DNA from: Miltoncostaea sp963703045
GTDB taxonomy: Bacteria > Actinomycetota > Thermoleophilia > Miltoncostaeales > Miltoncostaeaceae
Assembly (NCBI GenBank): GCA_963703045.1
Contig: OY969782.1
Location: forward strand, 1,116,001 to 1,180,000
Reading direction: 5' to 3'
Length of the DNA: 64,000 bases
The notes under the pieces were generated by a model that was not told the origin of the DNA, did no database searches, and saw only the letters and a program-made list of their open reading frames with translations. Position 1 is the stretch's first letter; each line of letters begins with the position of its first letter. The translations under genes were made by a program, and so were the position numbers. Shown here piece after piece: positions 18,439 through 26,745 of the stretch.

Positions 18439-19459
18439 CGGCTGACGGCCTCACGGGGTGCTTCTCACCCCGTGAGGCCGTCAGCGCCCCGGGCACCTGG
18501 TCGAGCGTGATCGGCGCCCGCAGGAGCTCCCGTACGGGCAGCACCCCCCGCGACAGGATGTCGAGGGCGCCGGCGAAGGCGCGGGGCGTGTGGTGATACG
18601 AGCCGCGCACCGTCAGCTCCGAGTAGTGCAGGGGCCCGGCGGGGAGCGCGACCTCCTGGCCCGCCGGGAGGCCCCCGTGCAGCACGACCTCACCACCCGG
18701 CCGCGCGAGGCCGACCGCGGCCCGCCATGCCTCCGGCCGGCCCACCGCCTCGACGACGAGGTCGGCGCCGCGCCCGCCGGGGAGCCGCGCGCGCAACGCC
18801 GCGACCGCGCCATCGTCGCGGGGCGCGTCGTGGACCTCGTGGGCGCCGAACCGCAGTGCCCGCTCGCGTCGCTCCGGGCGGGGGTCGGCGAGGTGCACCC
18901 GCCCCCCGCGCATCGCCAGCAGCCCGGCGAGCATCGCGCCCTGCACACCGCCGCCGAGCACCAGCACCCGACGTCCGTCCACGCGGCAGCCCTCGGCGGT
19001 GTGCAGCGCGCAGGCGAGCGGCTCGGCCATCGCGGCGATCTCCGGCGGGAGGCCCGCCGGCAGGTGGTGGGTGTTGCGGGCGACGATCGGTGCCGGCACC
19101 CGCAGGCGCTCGGCGAAGGCCCCGGTGAGGTGGACGATCCGGGGGCACAGGTTGGGACGCCCCGCCCGGCAGACGTCGCACGCGTCGCAGGGCGCCGAGT
19201 TGGCGACCACCACCCCGTCGCCGGCGCGCGGGCCGGCGACGCCCTCCCCGACCTCCGCGACCACGCCGCAGACCTCGTGCCCGAGCGCGGCGGGCAGCGG
19301 CCCGAGGGCCGGGTGGGCCCCTGCCCCCATCATCTTGGCGTCGGTGGCGCAGGTCAGCGCGACCGTGACGACGACGACCACCTCGCCCGGCCCGGGGACC
19401 GGCGCGGGCACCTCCTCGAGCCGCAGATCCCCGGGGCCGTGGAGGATCAGGGCGCGCAC
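18425..19459 (-). CDS. Zinc-dependent medium-chain alcohol/sorbitol-type dehydrogenase
   Basis: NAD(P)-dependent oxidoreductase of 344 residues. It has catalytic zinc ligands in LTCATDAKM (Cys) and GHEVCGVV (His, Glu), structural zinc in CDACDVCRAGRPNLC (four Cys), and the Rossmann motif VLVLGGGVQGAML near residue 170. It is closest in layout to threonine/sorbitol/glucose dehydrogenases; the substrate is unknown. The GTG at 19459 follows a TACCAT box by 6 nt. The C-terminal tail is encoded by the terminator hairpin and overlaps the convergent gene by 14 nt. Confidence 0.88.
   Translation of the reverse strand: MRALILHGPGDLRLEEVPAPVPGPGEVVVVVTVALTCATDAKMMGAGAHPALGPLPAALGHEVCGVVAEVGEGVAGPRAGDGVVVANSAPCDACDVCRAGRPNLCPRIVHLTGAFAERLRVPAPIVARNTHHLPAGLPPEIAAMAEPLACALHTAEGCRVDGRRVLVLGGGVQGAMLAGLLAMRGGRVHLADPRPERRERALRFGAHEVHDAPRDDGAVAALRARLPGGRGADLVVEAVGRPEAWRAAVGLARPGGEVVLHGGLPAGQEVALPAGPLHYSELTVRGSYHHTPRAFAGALDILSRGVLPVRELLRAPITLDQVPGALTASRGEKHPVRPSAATCG
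18441..18485. terminator. Perfect 20-bp stem terminator
   Basis: Two perfectly complementary 20-nt arms (18441-18460 and 18466-18485) with a CTTCT loop start 2 nt after the stop of the plus-strand gene. The whole hairpin lies inside the last codons of the converging alcohol dehydrogenase gene. It is the longest perfect stem I found in the window. Confidence 0.8.
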
Positions 19460-19465
19460 GTCGCC

Positions 19466-19471
19466 ATGGTA
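19466..19471 (-). promoter_or_regulatory. -10 element TACCAT, leaderless-type
   Basis: On the minus strand TACCAT ends 6 nt before the dehydrogenase GTG at 19459. Confidence 0.45.
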
Positions 19472-19526
19472 CGCGGCCGTCCGGCGGCGGCTAGCATGCC
19501 GACGGCCCAGCGAGCGGAGAGCCACC

Positions 19527-20420
19527 ACGCCCTATCCCGAGCATCTGCGCGACGACGTCGAGGCCTACCTCGAGGCGCTCGACTTCGCTCCCGTCGATCC
19601 CGTCGAGCGCGCGGAGATGGAGGGCACGCAGGGCCTCGTCGAGGCGATGCGCCACTCCCTGCTGGCCGGCGGCAAGCGCATACGCCCGGTGCTGGCGCTC
19701 GCCACCTGCGAGGCCCTCGGGCGCGATCCGCTCGAGCTGATGCCGGCCGCCGCGGCCATCGAGCTCGTGCACACCTACTCGCTGATCCACGACGACCTGC
19801 CGGCCATGGACGACGACGACCTGCGGCGCGGCCGGCCCACCTGCCACAAGCTCTTCGGCGAGGACACGGCGATCCTGGCCGGCGACGCGCTGTTCGCGGA
19901 GGCGGTGCGCCTGGTGGCCGAGCGACAGGGGGGCGGGGACGGGACCCGGGTGGGGATCCTCCTCGAGATCAGCAGGGCCACGGGCGTGGGCGGCATGGTC
20001 GGGGGTCAGTACCTCGACCTGAGCGACGCGGGCCAGGCGTCGCCCGCCGCGCTGCGCCGGGTGCACTCGCTCAAGACCGGGAGGCTGATGGCGTGCGCCG
20101 TGCACTGCGCCCTGGTGCTCGCCCGGCCCGCACCGGCCGTCGACGCCTCGCTGCGGGCGTTCGCGGGCGAGCTCGGCCTGCTGTTCCAGATCGTCGACGA
20201 CATCCTCGACGTCGAGGGGTCGGAGGCGACCCTCGGCAAGGCCGTCGGCGCCGACGCCGCCCGCGGCAAGGTCACCTACGCGAGCCTGCACGGCCTCGAG
20301 GGGGCCCGCCGCCTCGCGGGCGAGGCGCACGCTCGCGCGGTCGCCGCACTCGGCACCATGCCCGGGCCGGCCGACGACCTGTTGGGCATCGCCGACCTGA
20401 CCCTCGCGCGCCGGCATTGA
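19527..20420 (+). CDS. ispA: Farnesyl diphosphate synthase (trans-polyprenyl synthase), apparent ACG start
   Basis: Condenses IPP with DMAPP and GPP to FPP, the substrate for squalene synthesis by the downstream hpn genes. It has the class I prenyltransferase motifs: AGGKRIRPVL, the first Asp-rich motif DDLPAMDDDD in the bacterial FPP-synthase spacing, and the second Asp-rich motif FQIVDDILDVEG. About 297 residues. No ATG, GTG or TTG lies in frame near the N-terminus. GGAGAG at 19516-19521 is 5 nt before an ACG (19527). The first in-frame ATG (19617) would drop the first helix. A TAGCAT box at 19492 may drive it. Confidence 0.9.
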   Translation, partial: TPYPEHLRDDVEAYLEALDFAPVDPVERAEMEGTQGLVEAMRHSLLAGGKRIRPVLALATCEALGRDPLELMPAAAAIELVHTYSLIHDDLPAMDDDDLRRGRPTCHKLFGEDTAILAGDALFAEAVRLVAERQGGGDGTRVGILLEISRATGVGGMVGGQYLDLSDAGQASPAALRRVHSLKTGRLMACAVHCALVLARPAPAVDASLRAFAGELGLLFQIVDDILDVEGSEATLGKAVGADAARGKVTYASLHGLEGARRLAGEAHARAVAALGTMPGPADDLLGIADLTLARRH

Positions 20421-20516
20421 CCGGCCCGCGAGCCGTCACATATCGCGAGACCGCCGGGGGGTCGGTGGGTTAGAGTCGGGGTGTCGCCCGGTATCGCGGA
20501 GAGACAGGAGCCAGTC

Positions 20517-21524
20517 GTGCCACATCGACCTCGCGCCCTCGAACTCGGCATGGCCACCTACCTCGTCAAGAAGCGACTCATCCAGCGTCGTGAGCGGTTC
20601 CCCGTGACGTTGATGCTCGAGCCGCTCGAGATCTGCAATCTCGCCTGTCACGGCTGCGGGCGCATACGCGAGTACGAGCACGCCTTCCACAAGCGCATGT
20701 CGGTCGAGGAGTGCCTGCGGGTGGCCGACGAGGCCGGGGCGCCGATCGTCAACATCCCCGGCGGCGAGCCGATGATCCACGCCCAGATCGACGAGATCGT
20801 CAACGGCATCATCGGTCAGGGGCGCTTCGTGTACATGTGCACGAACGGGCTCTTGATGAACCGGGCCTTCGGACGCATCCCGCCGTCGAACCACTTCGCC
20901 TTCGTCGTCCACCTCGACGGCATGCGCGAGGTACACGACAAGGCGGTCGACCGCGCGGGGGTGTTCGACAAGGCGACGCGGTACATGCGCGAGGCCATCG
21001 ACCTCGGCTACCGCGTCTGCACCAACACCACGATCTACCGCGGCGTCGATCCCGAGCAGTACGTCGAGCTGTTCGCGTTCCTCAAGCACATGGGCGTCGA
21101 GGGGTGCATCACGGCTCCCGGGTTCGACTACGACTCGGTCACGCACGACCGTGAGCAGTTCCTCGCCCGGCGCGAGTCGCAGGAGCTCTACACGCGCGTG
21201 CACGAGCTCTGCGATCACATGGACATCCCCTTCTACAACAACCCCCTCTTCCACGAGTTCCTGCAGGGCAGGCGCGAGTACCGCTGCTCGGCGTGGGCGA
21301 TGCCGACGTACACCGTCGAGGGCTGGCGCAGCCCCTGCTACCTGCTGGCCGACACGCACGTCGGCAGCCTCGCGGAGCTGTACGACGACACCGACTGGGA
21401 GGCGTACGGCACCGATCGAGATCCCCGGTGCGCGAACTGCCTCATGCACTGCGGCTACGAGGCGAGCACGATCCTCGACGCCTTCTCGAAGCCCCGGGAC
21501 CTGGTGGCGCTGGCCCGGTCGTGA
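20517..21524 (+). CDS. hpnH: Adenosyl-hopene transferase HpnH (radical SAM)
   Basis: Joins the 5'-deoxyadenosyl radical to diploptene to give adenosylhopane, the first step towards extended C35 hopanoids. The 335 residues have the radical-SAM cysteines C40-x3-C44-x2-C47 (EICNLACHGCGR), the GGEP motif in VNIPGGEPMI and a C-terminal Cys-rich segment (RCANCLMHCGYEAS) with a DUF3463-like tail. The start is GTG 20517, with AGGAG 6 nt upstream. A TAGAGT at 20471 could give a promoter inside the cassette. hpnG overlaps by GTGA. Confidence 0.96.
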   Translation: MPHRPRALELGMATYLVKKRLIQRRERFPVTLMLEPLEICNLACHGCGRIREYEHAFHKRMSVEECLRVADEAGAPIVNIPGGEPMIHAQIDEIVNGIIGQGRFVYMCTNGLLMNRAFGRIPPSNHFAFVVHLDGMREVHDKAVDRAGVFDKATRYMREAIDLGYRVCTNTTIYRGVDPEQYVELFAFLKHMGVEGCITAPGFDYDSVTHDREQFLARRESQELYTRVHELCDHMDIPFYNNPLFHEFLQGRREYRCSAWAMPTYTVEGWRSPCYLLADTHVGSLAELYDDTDWEAYGTDRDPRCANCLMHCGYEASTILDAFSKPRDLVALARS

Positions 21525-22153
21525 TCGCGGTGGTCTGCGCCGTCCCCGCCGAGCGTCGCGCCCTGGCCGATCTCGCGGGCCCCGGGACGTCGCTGCAGCT
21601 CTCCGGCATCGGTGCGGCGGCGGCGGCGCACACCGCCGCCGGCCTGCCGGCGGGCCTGCGCGCGATCGTGTCGGCCGGCTTCTGCGGCGCCCTCGACCCG
21701 TCGCTGCGGGTGGGCGACCTCGTGGCCGCGCAGACGGTCGTCGACGAGGCCACCGGCGAGCGCTTCCCCGCCGACCCGGGGCTGCTCGCCGCGGCGCCGG
21801 GCCGGCGCGGCGAGCTCGTCAGCGCCCGGCGCATCGCCCGCACCCCGGCCGACCGCGCCCGACTCGACGGGACGGCCGTGGACATGGAGAGCGCGGCGCT
21901 CGCGCGGGCGGCCGCCGCGACGGGGACGCCCTTCCTGGCGCTGCGCGCGGTCACCGACGAGACCGGCCACCGGCTGCCCGACTTCGATCGCATCATGGAC
22001 GCCGCCGGGCGCCTCACCCCGGGAGCGGGGCTGGTGCACTTCGTGCTGCATCCCCGGGAGCTGCCGGCCCTCGTGCGCATGGGGCCGGCGGTGCGCACCG
22101 CCGGCCGGTCGCTGCACGACGGGGTGGCCGGGCTGCTCGAGGCGATCTCGTGA
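21521..22153 (+). CDS. hpnG: Hopanoid-associated phosphorylase/nucleosidase HpnG
   Basis: Removes adenine from adenosylhopane to give ribosyl- or phosphoribosylhopane. The 210 residues have the purine-nucleoside-phosphorylase/MTA nucleosidase fold: VVCAVPAERRAL at the N-terminus, SAGFCGALDPSLRVGDLV, and the base-binding VDMESAALARAAAATGTPFL followed by RAVTDE. The GTG start overlaps the hpnH stop and the gene ends in GTGA into hpnA. It is shorter than many HpnG proteins but complete. Confidence 0.92.
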   Translation: MIAVVCAVPAERRALADLAGPGTSLQLSGIGAAAAAHTAAGLPAGLRAIVSAGFCGALDPSLRVGDLVAAQTVVDEATGERFPADPGLLAAAPGRRGELVSARRIARTPADRARLDGTAVDMESAALARAAAATGTPFLALRAVTDETGHRLPDFDRIMDAAGRLTPGAGLVHFVLHPRELPALVRMGPAVRTAGRSLHDGVAGLLEAIS

Positions 22154-23139
22154 GCGGGCTGGTGCTCGTGACGGGGGCGACCGGGTTCATCGGCGGTCAC
22201 GTGGCCGCCGAGATGCTCGCCGCGGGGTGGCGGGTGCGCGCGCTCGTGCGCCCGGGGAGCCCCGGCGCGCAGCGCCTGCCCGACGGCTGCGAGCCCGCCG
22301 TGGGCGACATGCGCGACGCGGCCGCCGTCGCCCGCGCCGCCCGTGGGACCGATGCCGTCATGCACCTCGCCGCGCGCTACTCGCTCGCCCGCGCCGCCGG
22401 CCCCCGCCTGGAGCGCGCGAACCTCGAGGGCACGCGCAACGCGCTGGCCGCCGCGCGGGCGGCCGGCGCGCCGATGGTGCACACGTCGTCGGTCGCGACG
22501 GTCGGCGTGCCGCGCGGGGGTGGGCCGGGCGACGAGGACACGCCCCTCGACGAGCGCACGATCGTCGGCGCGTACAAGCGCTCGAAGCTCGCCTCCGAGC
22601 GGCTCGCCCTGGCGGCCGCGGCGGACGGGCAGCACGTGGTGGTCGTCAACCCGACCGCCCCGGTCGGGCCGGGCGACCACGCGCCGACGCCGACGGGCCG
22701 CATCGTGAGCGGCGCCCTGGCCGGGCGCATGCCGGCGTACGTCGACACGGGCCTCAACCTCGTGGACGTGCGCGACGTGGCCGTGGGCCACCGCCTCGCG
22801 CTCGAGCGGGGCCGCAGCGGCCGGCGCTACATCCTGGGCAACGAGGACATGACGCTGCGCGAGATCCTGCGCGTGGTGGCCCGCCTGAGCGGGCGGCGCC
22901 CGCCGCGGCTGCGCATCCCCCACGCGCTCGCGATCGCCGTGGCGGCGGTCGACGAGGCGATCGAGGGGGGCGTGCTCGGGCGCGAGCCGGCGGCGCCGCT
23001 CGACGGGGCGCTGATGGCGCGCGCCTACATGTACGCCGACCCGTCGCGGGCGGTGCGCGAGCTCGGCGTGCCCCGGTCGCCGGTGCGGCTCGCGCTCGCC
23101 GACGCGGTCGACTGGTTCCGCGCCCGGGACGCCGCGTGA
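22150..23139 (+). CDS. hpnA: Hopanoid-associated sugar epimerase HpnA
   Basis: An NAD(P)-dependent extended short-chain dehydrogenase of 329 residues. It has VLVTGATGFIGGHVA for cofactor binding, HTSSVATVG with the catalytic Ser, and YKRSK (Tyr-x3-Lys). HpnA is conserved in hopanoid clusters and thought to act on side-chain sugar groups or a ribosylhopane intermediate; the exact reaction is not settled. It is coupled on both sides by 4-bp overlaps (hpnG and shc). Confidence 0.92.
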   Translation: MSGLVLVTGATGFIGGHVAAEMLAAGWRVRALVRPGSPGAQRLPDGCEPAVGDMRDAAAVARAARGTDAVMHLAARYSLARAAGPRLERANLEGTRNALAAARAAGAPMVHTSSVATVGVPRGGGPGDEDTPLDERTIVGAYKRSKLASERLALAAAADGQHVVVVNPTAPVGPGDHAPTPTGRIVSGALAGRMPAYVDTGLNLVDVRDVAVGHRLALERGRSGRRYILGNEDMTLREILRVVARLSGRRPPRLRIPHALAIAVAAVDEAIEGGVLGREPAAPLDGALMARAYMYADPSRAVRELGVPRSPVRLALADAVDWFRARDAA

Positions 23140-25028
23140 CCACCCAGATCGGCATCGACCCGGCGGTGCGGGCGCGGGCCCGCGAGGCCCTGGCCCGCGG
23201 CGCCGCCCACCTGCGCTCCCAGCGCGCGCCCGAGGGCTACTGGTGGTCGGAGCTCGAGTCGAACCCGACGATCACCGCGGAGCACGCCTTCATGCTCCAC
23301 GCGCTCGGCCTCGCCGACGAGGATCGCTGCCGTCGGGTCGCCAACGAGCTGCTCGCGACGCAGGGCGACGACGGGGCCTGGCGGGTCTGGTTCTCGGGGC
23401 CGGCCGACCTGTTGACGACCGTCGAGGCCTACTACGCGCTGCGCCTCTGCGGCGTGCCGGCGGACGAGCCCCGGATGGCCCGGGCGTGCGCGATGGCCCG
23501 CGAGCTCGGCGGCGTCAACCGGGCGCGCTTCTTCACGAAGCTGTGGCTCGCGGTGCTGGGGCGGTACCCGTGGAGCGCCATCCCGGTGCTGCCGCCCGAG
23601 ATGATGCTGCTGCCCGCCCGGGCGCCGTTGTCGCCGTACCGGTTCGCCTGCTGGGCGCGGGGCACCTTCGTCGCCCTGATGGTCGTGCTCTCGCGCCGGC
23701 CGGTCTACCCGCAGCCGGTGGGCCTGGACGAGCTGTACCTCGAGGAGCCCGGGGCCGGGCCTCCGCCGGGGCCGCGCACGCCCGGCCGGTGGACGCCGCT
23801 GCTCACCTGGACGATGCGCCTCGCGGGCGCCTACAACCGGCATCCGTTCCGGCCGGTGCGCCGGCTCTCGGAGAAGCGGATCGCCCGGTGGATCTGCGAG
23901 CGCCAGGAGAACGACGGGTCCTGGGGCGGCATCCAGCCGCCATGGATCTACTCGATCTTCGCGCTGCACGCCCTCGGCCACCCGCTCGACCACCCGGTCA
24001 TCGAGCGCGCCCTGCGGGGATTCGAGGACACCTTCCGCCTCGACCTCGACGACGGCGACCGCCTGCGCATCCAGGCGTGCCTGTCGCCGGTCTGGGACAC
24101 TGCGCTCGCGGCCGTCGCCCTGGAGGACGCCGGCGCCGACGCGGACGATGCCGACCTGGCGGCGGCGCGCGGATGGTTGCTGTCGAAGGAGGTCACGCGC
24201 ATCGGCGACTGGCACACGATCCCCCGTCGGGGGCACGCCGGGGGCTGGTCGTTCGAGTTCGCGAACGAGTGGTATCCCGACACCGACGACACGGCCGAGG
24301 TGCTGATCGCGCTGCGCCGGGCGGGCGTGCCGGCGTCGCACCCGTCGGTGCGGCGCGGTGTGGGGTGGCTGCTGGCGATGCAGAGCCGCAACGGCGGCTG
24401 GGGCGCGTTCGACGTCGATAACGACCACGCGGTCATGCGCCAGCTCCCCCTGTGCGACTTCGGCGAGGTGATCGATCCCCCGACCGAGGACGTCAGCGCC
24501 CACGTGATCGAGGCGCTGATCGCGTGCGCGGTGCCGCCGTCGCACCCTGCGGTGCGGCGCGGGGTGGCGTACCTGTGGCGATCGCAGCGCGAGGACGGCT
24601 CGTGGTGGGGACGGTGGGGCGTCAACCACGTGTACGGGACGGGGGCGGCGCTGCCGGCCCTCGCGGCGGCCGGCGAGGACATGGACTCCCCCGCCGCCCG
24701 GCGGGCCGTCGGTTGGCTCGCGGAGCATCAGAACCCGGACGGCGGGTGGGGCGAGAGCGTGCTCAGCTACACCGACCCGGCCTGGATCGGACGGGGCGAC
24801 TCGACGGCGTCGCAGACGGCGTGGGCGCTGCTCGGGCTGCACGCGGCCGCGCCGGACCACCCGGCGGTCGAGCGCGGCCTGGCGTACCTCGCCGACACCC
24901 AGAACCCGGACGGATCGTGGGACGAGCCGTTCTTCACCGGCACGGGCTTCCCCGCCGACTTCATGATCCGGTACCACTCCTACCGCCAGGTGTTCCCGGT
25001 CAGCGCGCTCGGCCGGCTCACACGGTGA
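23136..25028 (+). CDS. shc: Squalene-hopene cyclase
   Basis: Cyclises squalene to hopene/hopanol at the membrane. The 630-residue alpha-alpha barrel protein has the catalytic DxDD motif as DTDD at residues 382-385. Repeated QW-type motifs are visible (QENDGSWGGIQ, QSRNGGWGAFD, QREDGSWWGRWG, QNPDGGWGES, QNPDGSWDEPF). A hydrophobic stretch around residues 165-190 fits the membrane-entry region. The GTG start overlaps the hpnA stop, and the stop overlaps hpnC by GTGA. Confidence 0.97.
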   Translation: MTTQIGIDPAVRARAREALARGAAHLRSQRAPEGYWWSELESNPTITAEHAFMLHALGLADEDRCRRVANELLATQGDDGAWRVWFSGPADLLTTVEAYYALRLCGVPADEPRMARACAMARELGGVNRARFFTKLWLAVLGRYPWSAIPVLPPEMMLLPARAPLSPYRFACWARGTFVALMVVLSRRPVYPQPVGLDELYLEEPGAGPPPGPRTPGRWTPLLTWTMRLAGAYNRHPFRPVRRLSEKRIARWICERQENDGSWGGIQPPWIYSIFALHALGHPLDHPVIERALRGFEDTFRLDLDDGDRLRIQACLSPVWDTALAAVALEDAGADADDADLAAARGWLLSKEVTRIGDWHTIPRRGHAGGWSFEFANEWYPDTDDTAEVLIALRRAGVPASHPSVRRGVGWLLAMQSRNGGWGAFDVDNDHAVMRQLPLCDFGEVIDPPTEDVSAHVIEALIACAVPPSHPAVRRGVAYLWRSQREDGSWWGRWGVNHVYGTGAALPALAAAGEDMDSPAARRAVGWLAEHQNPDGGWGESVLSYTDPAWIGRGDSTASQTAWALLGLHAAAPDHPAVERGLAYLADTQNPDGSWDEPFFTGTGFPADFMIRYHSYRQVFPVSALGRLTR

Positions 25029-25894
25029 GCGCGGCACGGGAGGGTGGCCGCCCGCCGGGCCCCGGCGGGATGCGCGCGCACGACGAGAACTTCCCGGTCG
25101 CGTTCCTGCGGGCCCCGCGCGACGTGCGGGCCGACATGGGGACGATCTACGCCTTCTGCCGCACGACGGACGATCTGGGCGACGAGGGGCCCGGAGGACC
25201 GGCCGAGCGTCTCGCCGATCTCGACCGGTGGGAGTCCGACCTCATGCGGGCCGTGGAGGACGGCGGCGGCGGGCCCGGCCTGGCGGGGGCCGTCGCCGAG
25301 CTCGCGATGCGCCGGGACATCCCGCCGACGGTCTTCACGCGGCTGATCGAGGCGAACCGCATGGATCAGCGGCGCGCCCGCTGGGACACCCGCGCCGAGC
25401 TCATCGACTACTGCCGCCACTCGGCCACCCCCGTGGGCGAGATGGTGCTCGGCGTCCTCGGGCACCGCGACCGATGGCGCATCGGGATGAGCGACGACAC
25501 CTGCATCGGGCTGCAGCTCGTCAACTTCTGGCAGGACATCGCCCGCGACCTGCGCGACCGCGATCGCGTCTACCTGCCCCGCGAGGCGATGGACGCCCAC
25601 GGCGTCACCGACGACGACCTGCGCCGTCCGGTCGCGTCACCCGCGGTGCGCACGCTCGTGGCCGAGGAGGTGGGCCGGGCGCGGGCGCATCTCGAGGCGG
25701 GCGCGCCGCTGCACCGGTTCGTGCCCCCCCGGGTCTCGCTCGACCTGCGCATGTTCACCGCCGCGGGCATCGCGCTGTGCGACGCGATCGCCCGCCGGGA
25801 CCACGACACCCTCTCGGGCCGTCCGGCGCCCGGCCGCCGGGGCCGGGTGCGGATCGCCGCGGGCACGCTGCTGCGCGCGGCGCGCGGCCGATGA
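25025..25894 (+). CDS. hpnC: Hydroxysqualene synthase HpnC
   Basis: Second of the three HpnCDE enzymes making squalene from FPP: it converts presqualene diphosphate to hydroxysqualene. The 289-residue squalene/phytoene-synthase fold has the first Asp-rich motif in CRTTDDLGDE and the second in LVNFWQDIARD. The N-terminal NFPVAFLRAPRDVRADMGTI segment is typical of HpnC. The start is GTG 25025 in overlap with shc; it ends in ATGA with hpnD. Confidence 0.94.
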   Translation: MSAAREGGRPPGPGGMRAHDENFPVAFLRAPRDVRADMGTIYAFCRTTDDLGDEGPGGPAERLADLDRWESDLMRAVEDGGGGPGLAGAVAELAMRRDIPPTVFTRLIEANRMDQRRARWDTRAELIDYCRHSATPVGEMVLGVLGHRDRWRIGMSDDTCIGLQLVNFWQDIARDLRDRDRVYLPREAMDAHGVTDDDLRRPVASPAVRTLVAEEVGRARAHLEAGAPLHRFVPPRVSLDLRMFTAAGIALCDAIARRDHDTLSGRPAPGRRGRVRIAAGTLLRAARGR

Positions 25895-26745
25895 CGCTCG
25901 ACGAGGCGTACGACCACTGCGCGGCGATCGCGCGGTCGGAGGCCCGCAACTTCTACTACGGGTTCGTGCTGCTGCCGCCCCGGCGCCGCCGGGGCATCTA
26001 CGCGGCGTACGCGTTCAGCCGCCGGGCCGACGACGCCGTGGATGGCGGCGAGACCACGGACCGGCGCCTGGCGGCCGTGGCGGGGCTGCGCGGCGAGCTC
26101 GACGCCTGCGTCGCGGGGACGCCGCCCGCGGACGACCCCGTGCTGGTGGCGCTGGCCGACACCATCCGCCGCTTCGCCATCCCGCGGGGCCACTTCGACG
26201 CTCTCATCGACGGGGTGGAGATGGATCTGAGCGTCTCCCGGTACGCCGACTGGGCGGCGCTCGAGCAGTACTGCGCGCGCGTCGCGGGGGCGGTGGGCCT
26301 CGTCAGCCTGCACGTCTTCGGGTTCCGCGACCCCGCCGCGCCCCGGTACGCCGAGCAGCTCGGCATCGGCCTGCAGATCGTCAACATCATGCGCGACGTC
26401 GCCGAGGACGCCGAGCGCGGGCGCATCTACCTGCCCGCCGACGAGATGGCGGCGCACGGCGTCACCGAGGACGACATCCTCGCCGGCCGGGCGACCCCGC
26501 AGTTCCGCGCGCTGATGGCCGATCAGGGCACGCGTGCCCGTGCGCTGATCGACAGCGGCGAGAACCTGCTGCCGCTGCTCGACCGGCGCGCGCGCATGTG
26601 CGTATCGATGCTCTCCGGGATCTACCGGGAGGTGCTCGCCGGCATCGAGGCGCGCGACCACGACGTCCTCGCCGGGCGGGTCTCGCTGACGACCGGCCGC
26701 AAGCTCTGGTTGATGGCCCGCCGCACCGCCGGCGCCCTGAGGTGA
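25891..26745 (+). CDS. hpnD: Presqualene diphosphate synthase HpnD
   Basis: Condenses two FPP molecules to presqualene diphosphate. The 284 residues have the head-to-head synthase motifs AFSRRADDAVD and IVNIMRDVAEDAERGRIYLP, a SEARNFYYGFVLLPPRRR N-terminal signature and AGAVGLVSLHVFG. The ATG overlaps the hpnC stop and the end overlaps hpnE by GTGA. It is homologous to HpnC in the preceding gene, as in other hopanoid loci. Confidence 0.95.
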   Translation: MTLDEAYDHCAAIARSEARNFYYGFVLLPPRRRRGIYAAYAFSRRADDAVDGGETTDRRLAAVAGLRGELDACVAGTPPADDPVLVALADTIRRFAIPRGHFDALIDGVEMDLSVSRYADWAALEQYCARVAGAVGLVSLHVFGFRDPAAPRYAEQLGIGLQIVNIMRDVAEDAERGRIYLPADEMAAHGVTEDDILAGRATPQFRALMADQGTRARALIDSGENLLPLLDRRARMCVSMLSGIYREVLAGIEARDHDVLAGRVSLTTGRKLWLMARRTAGALR

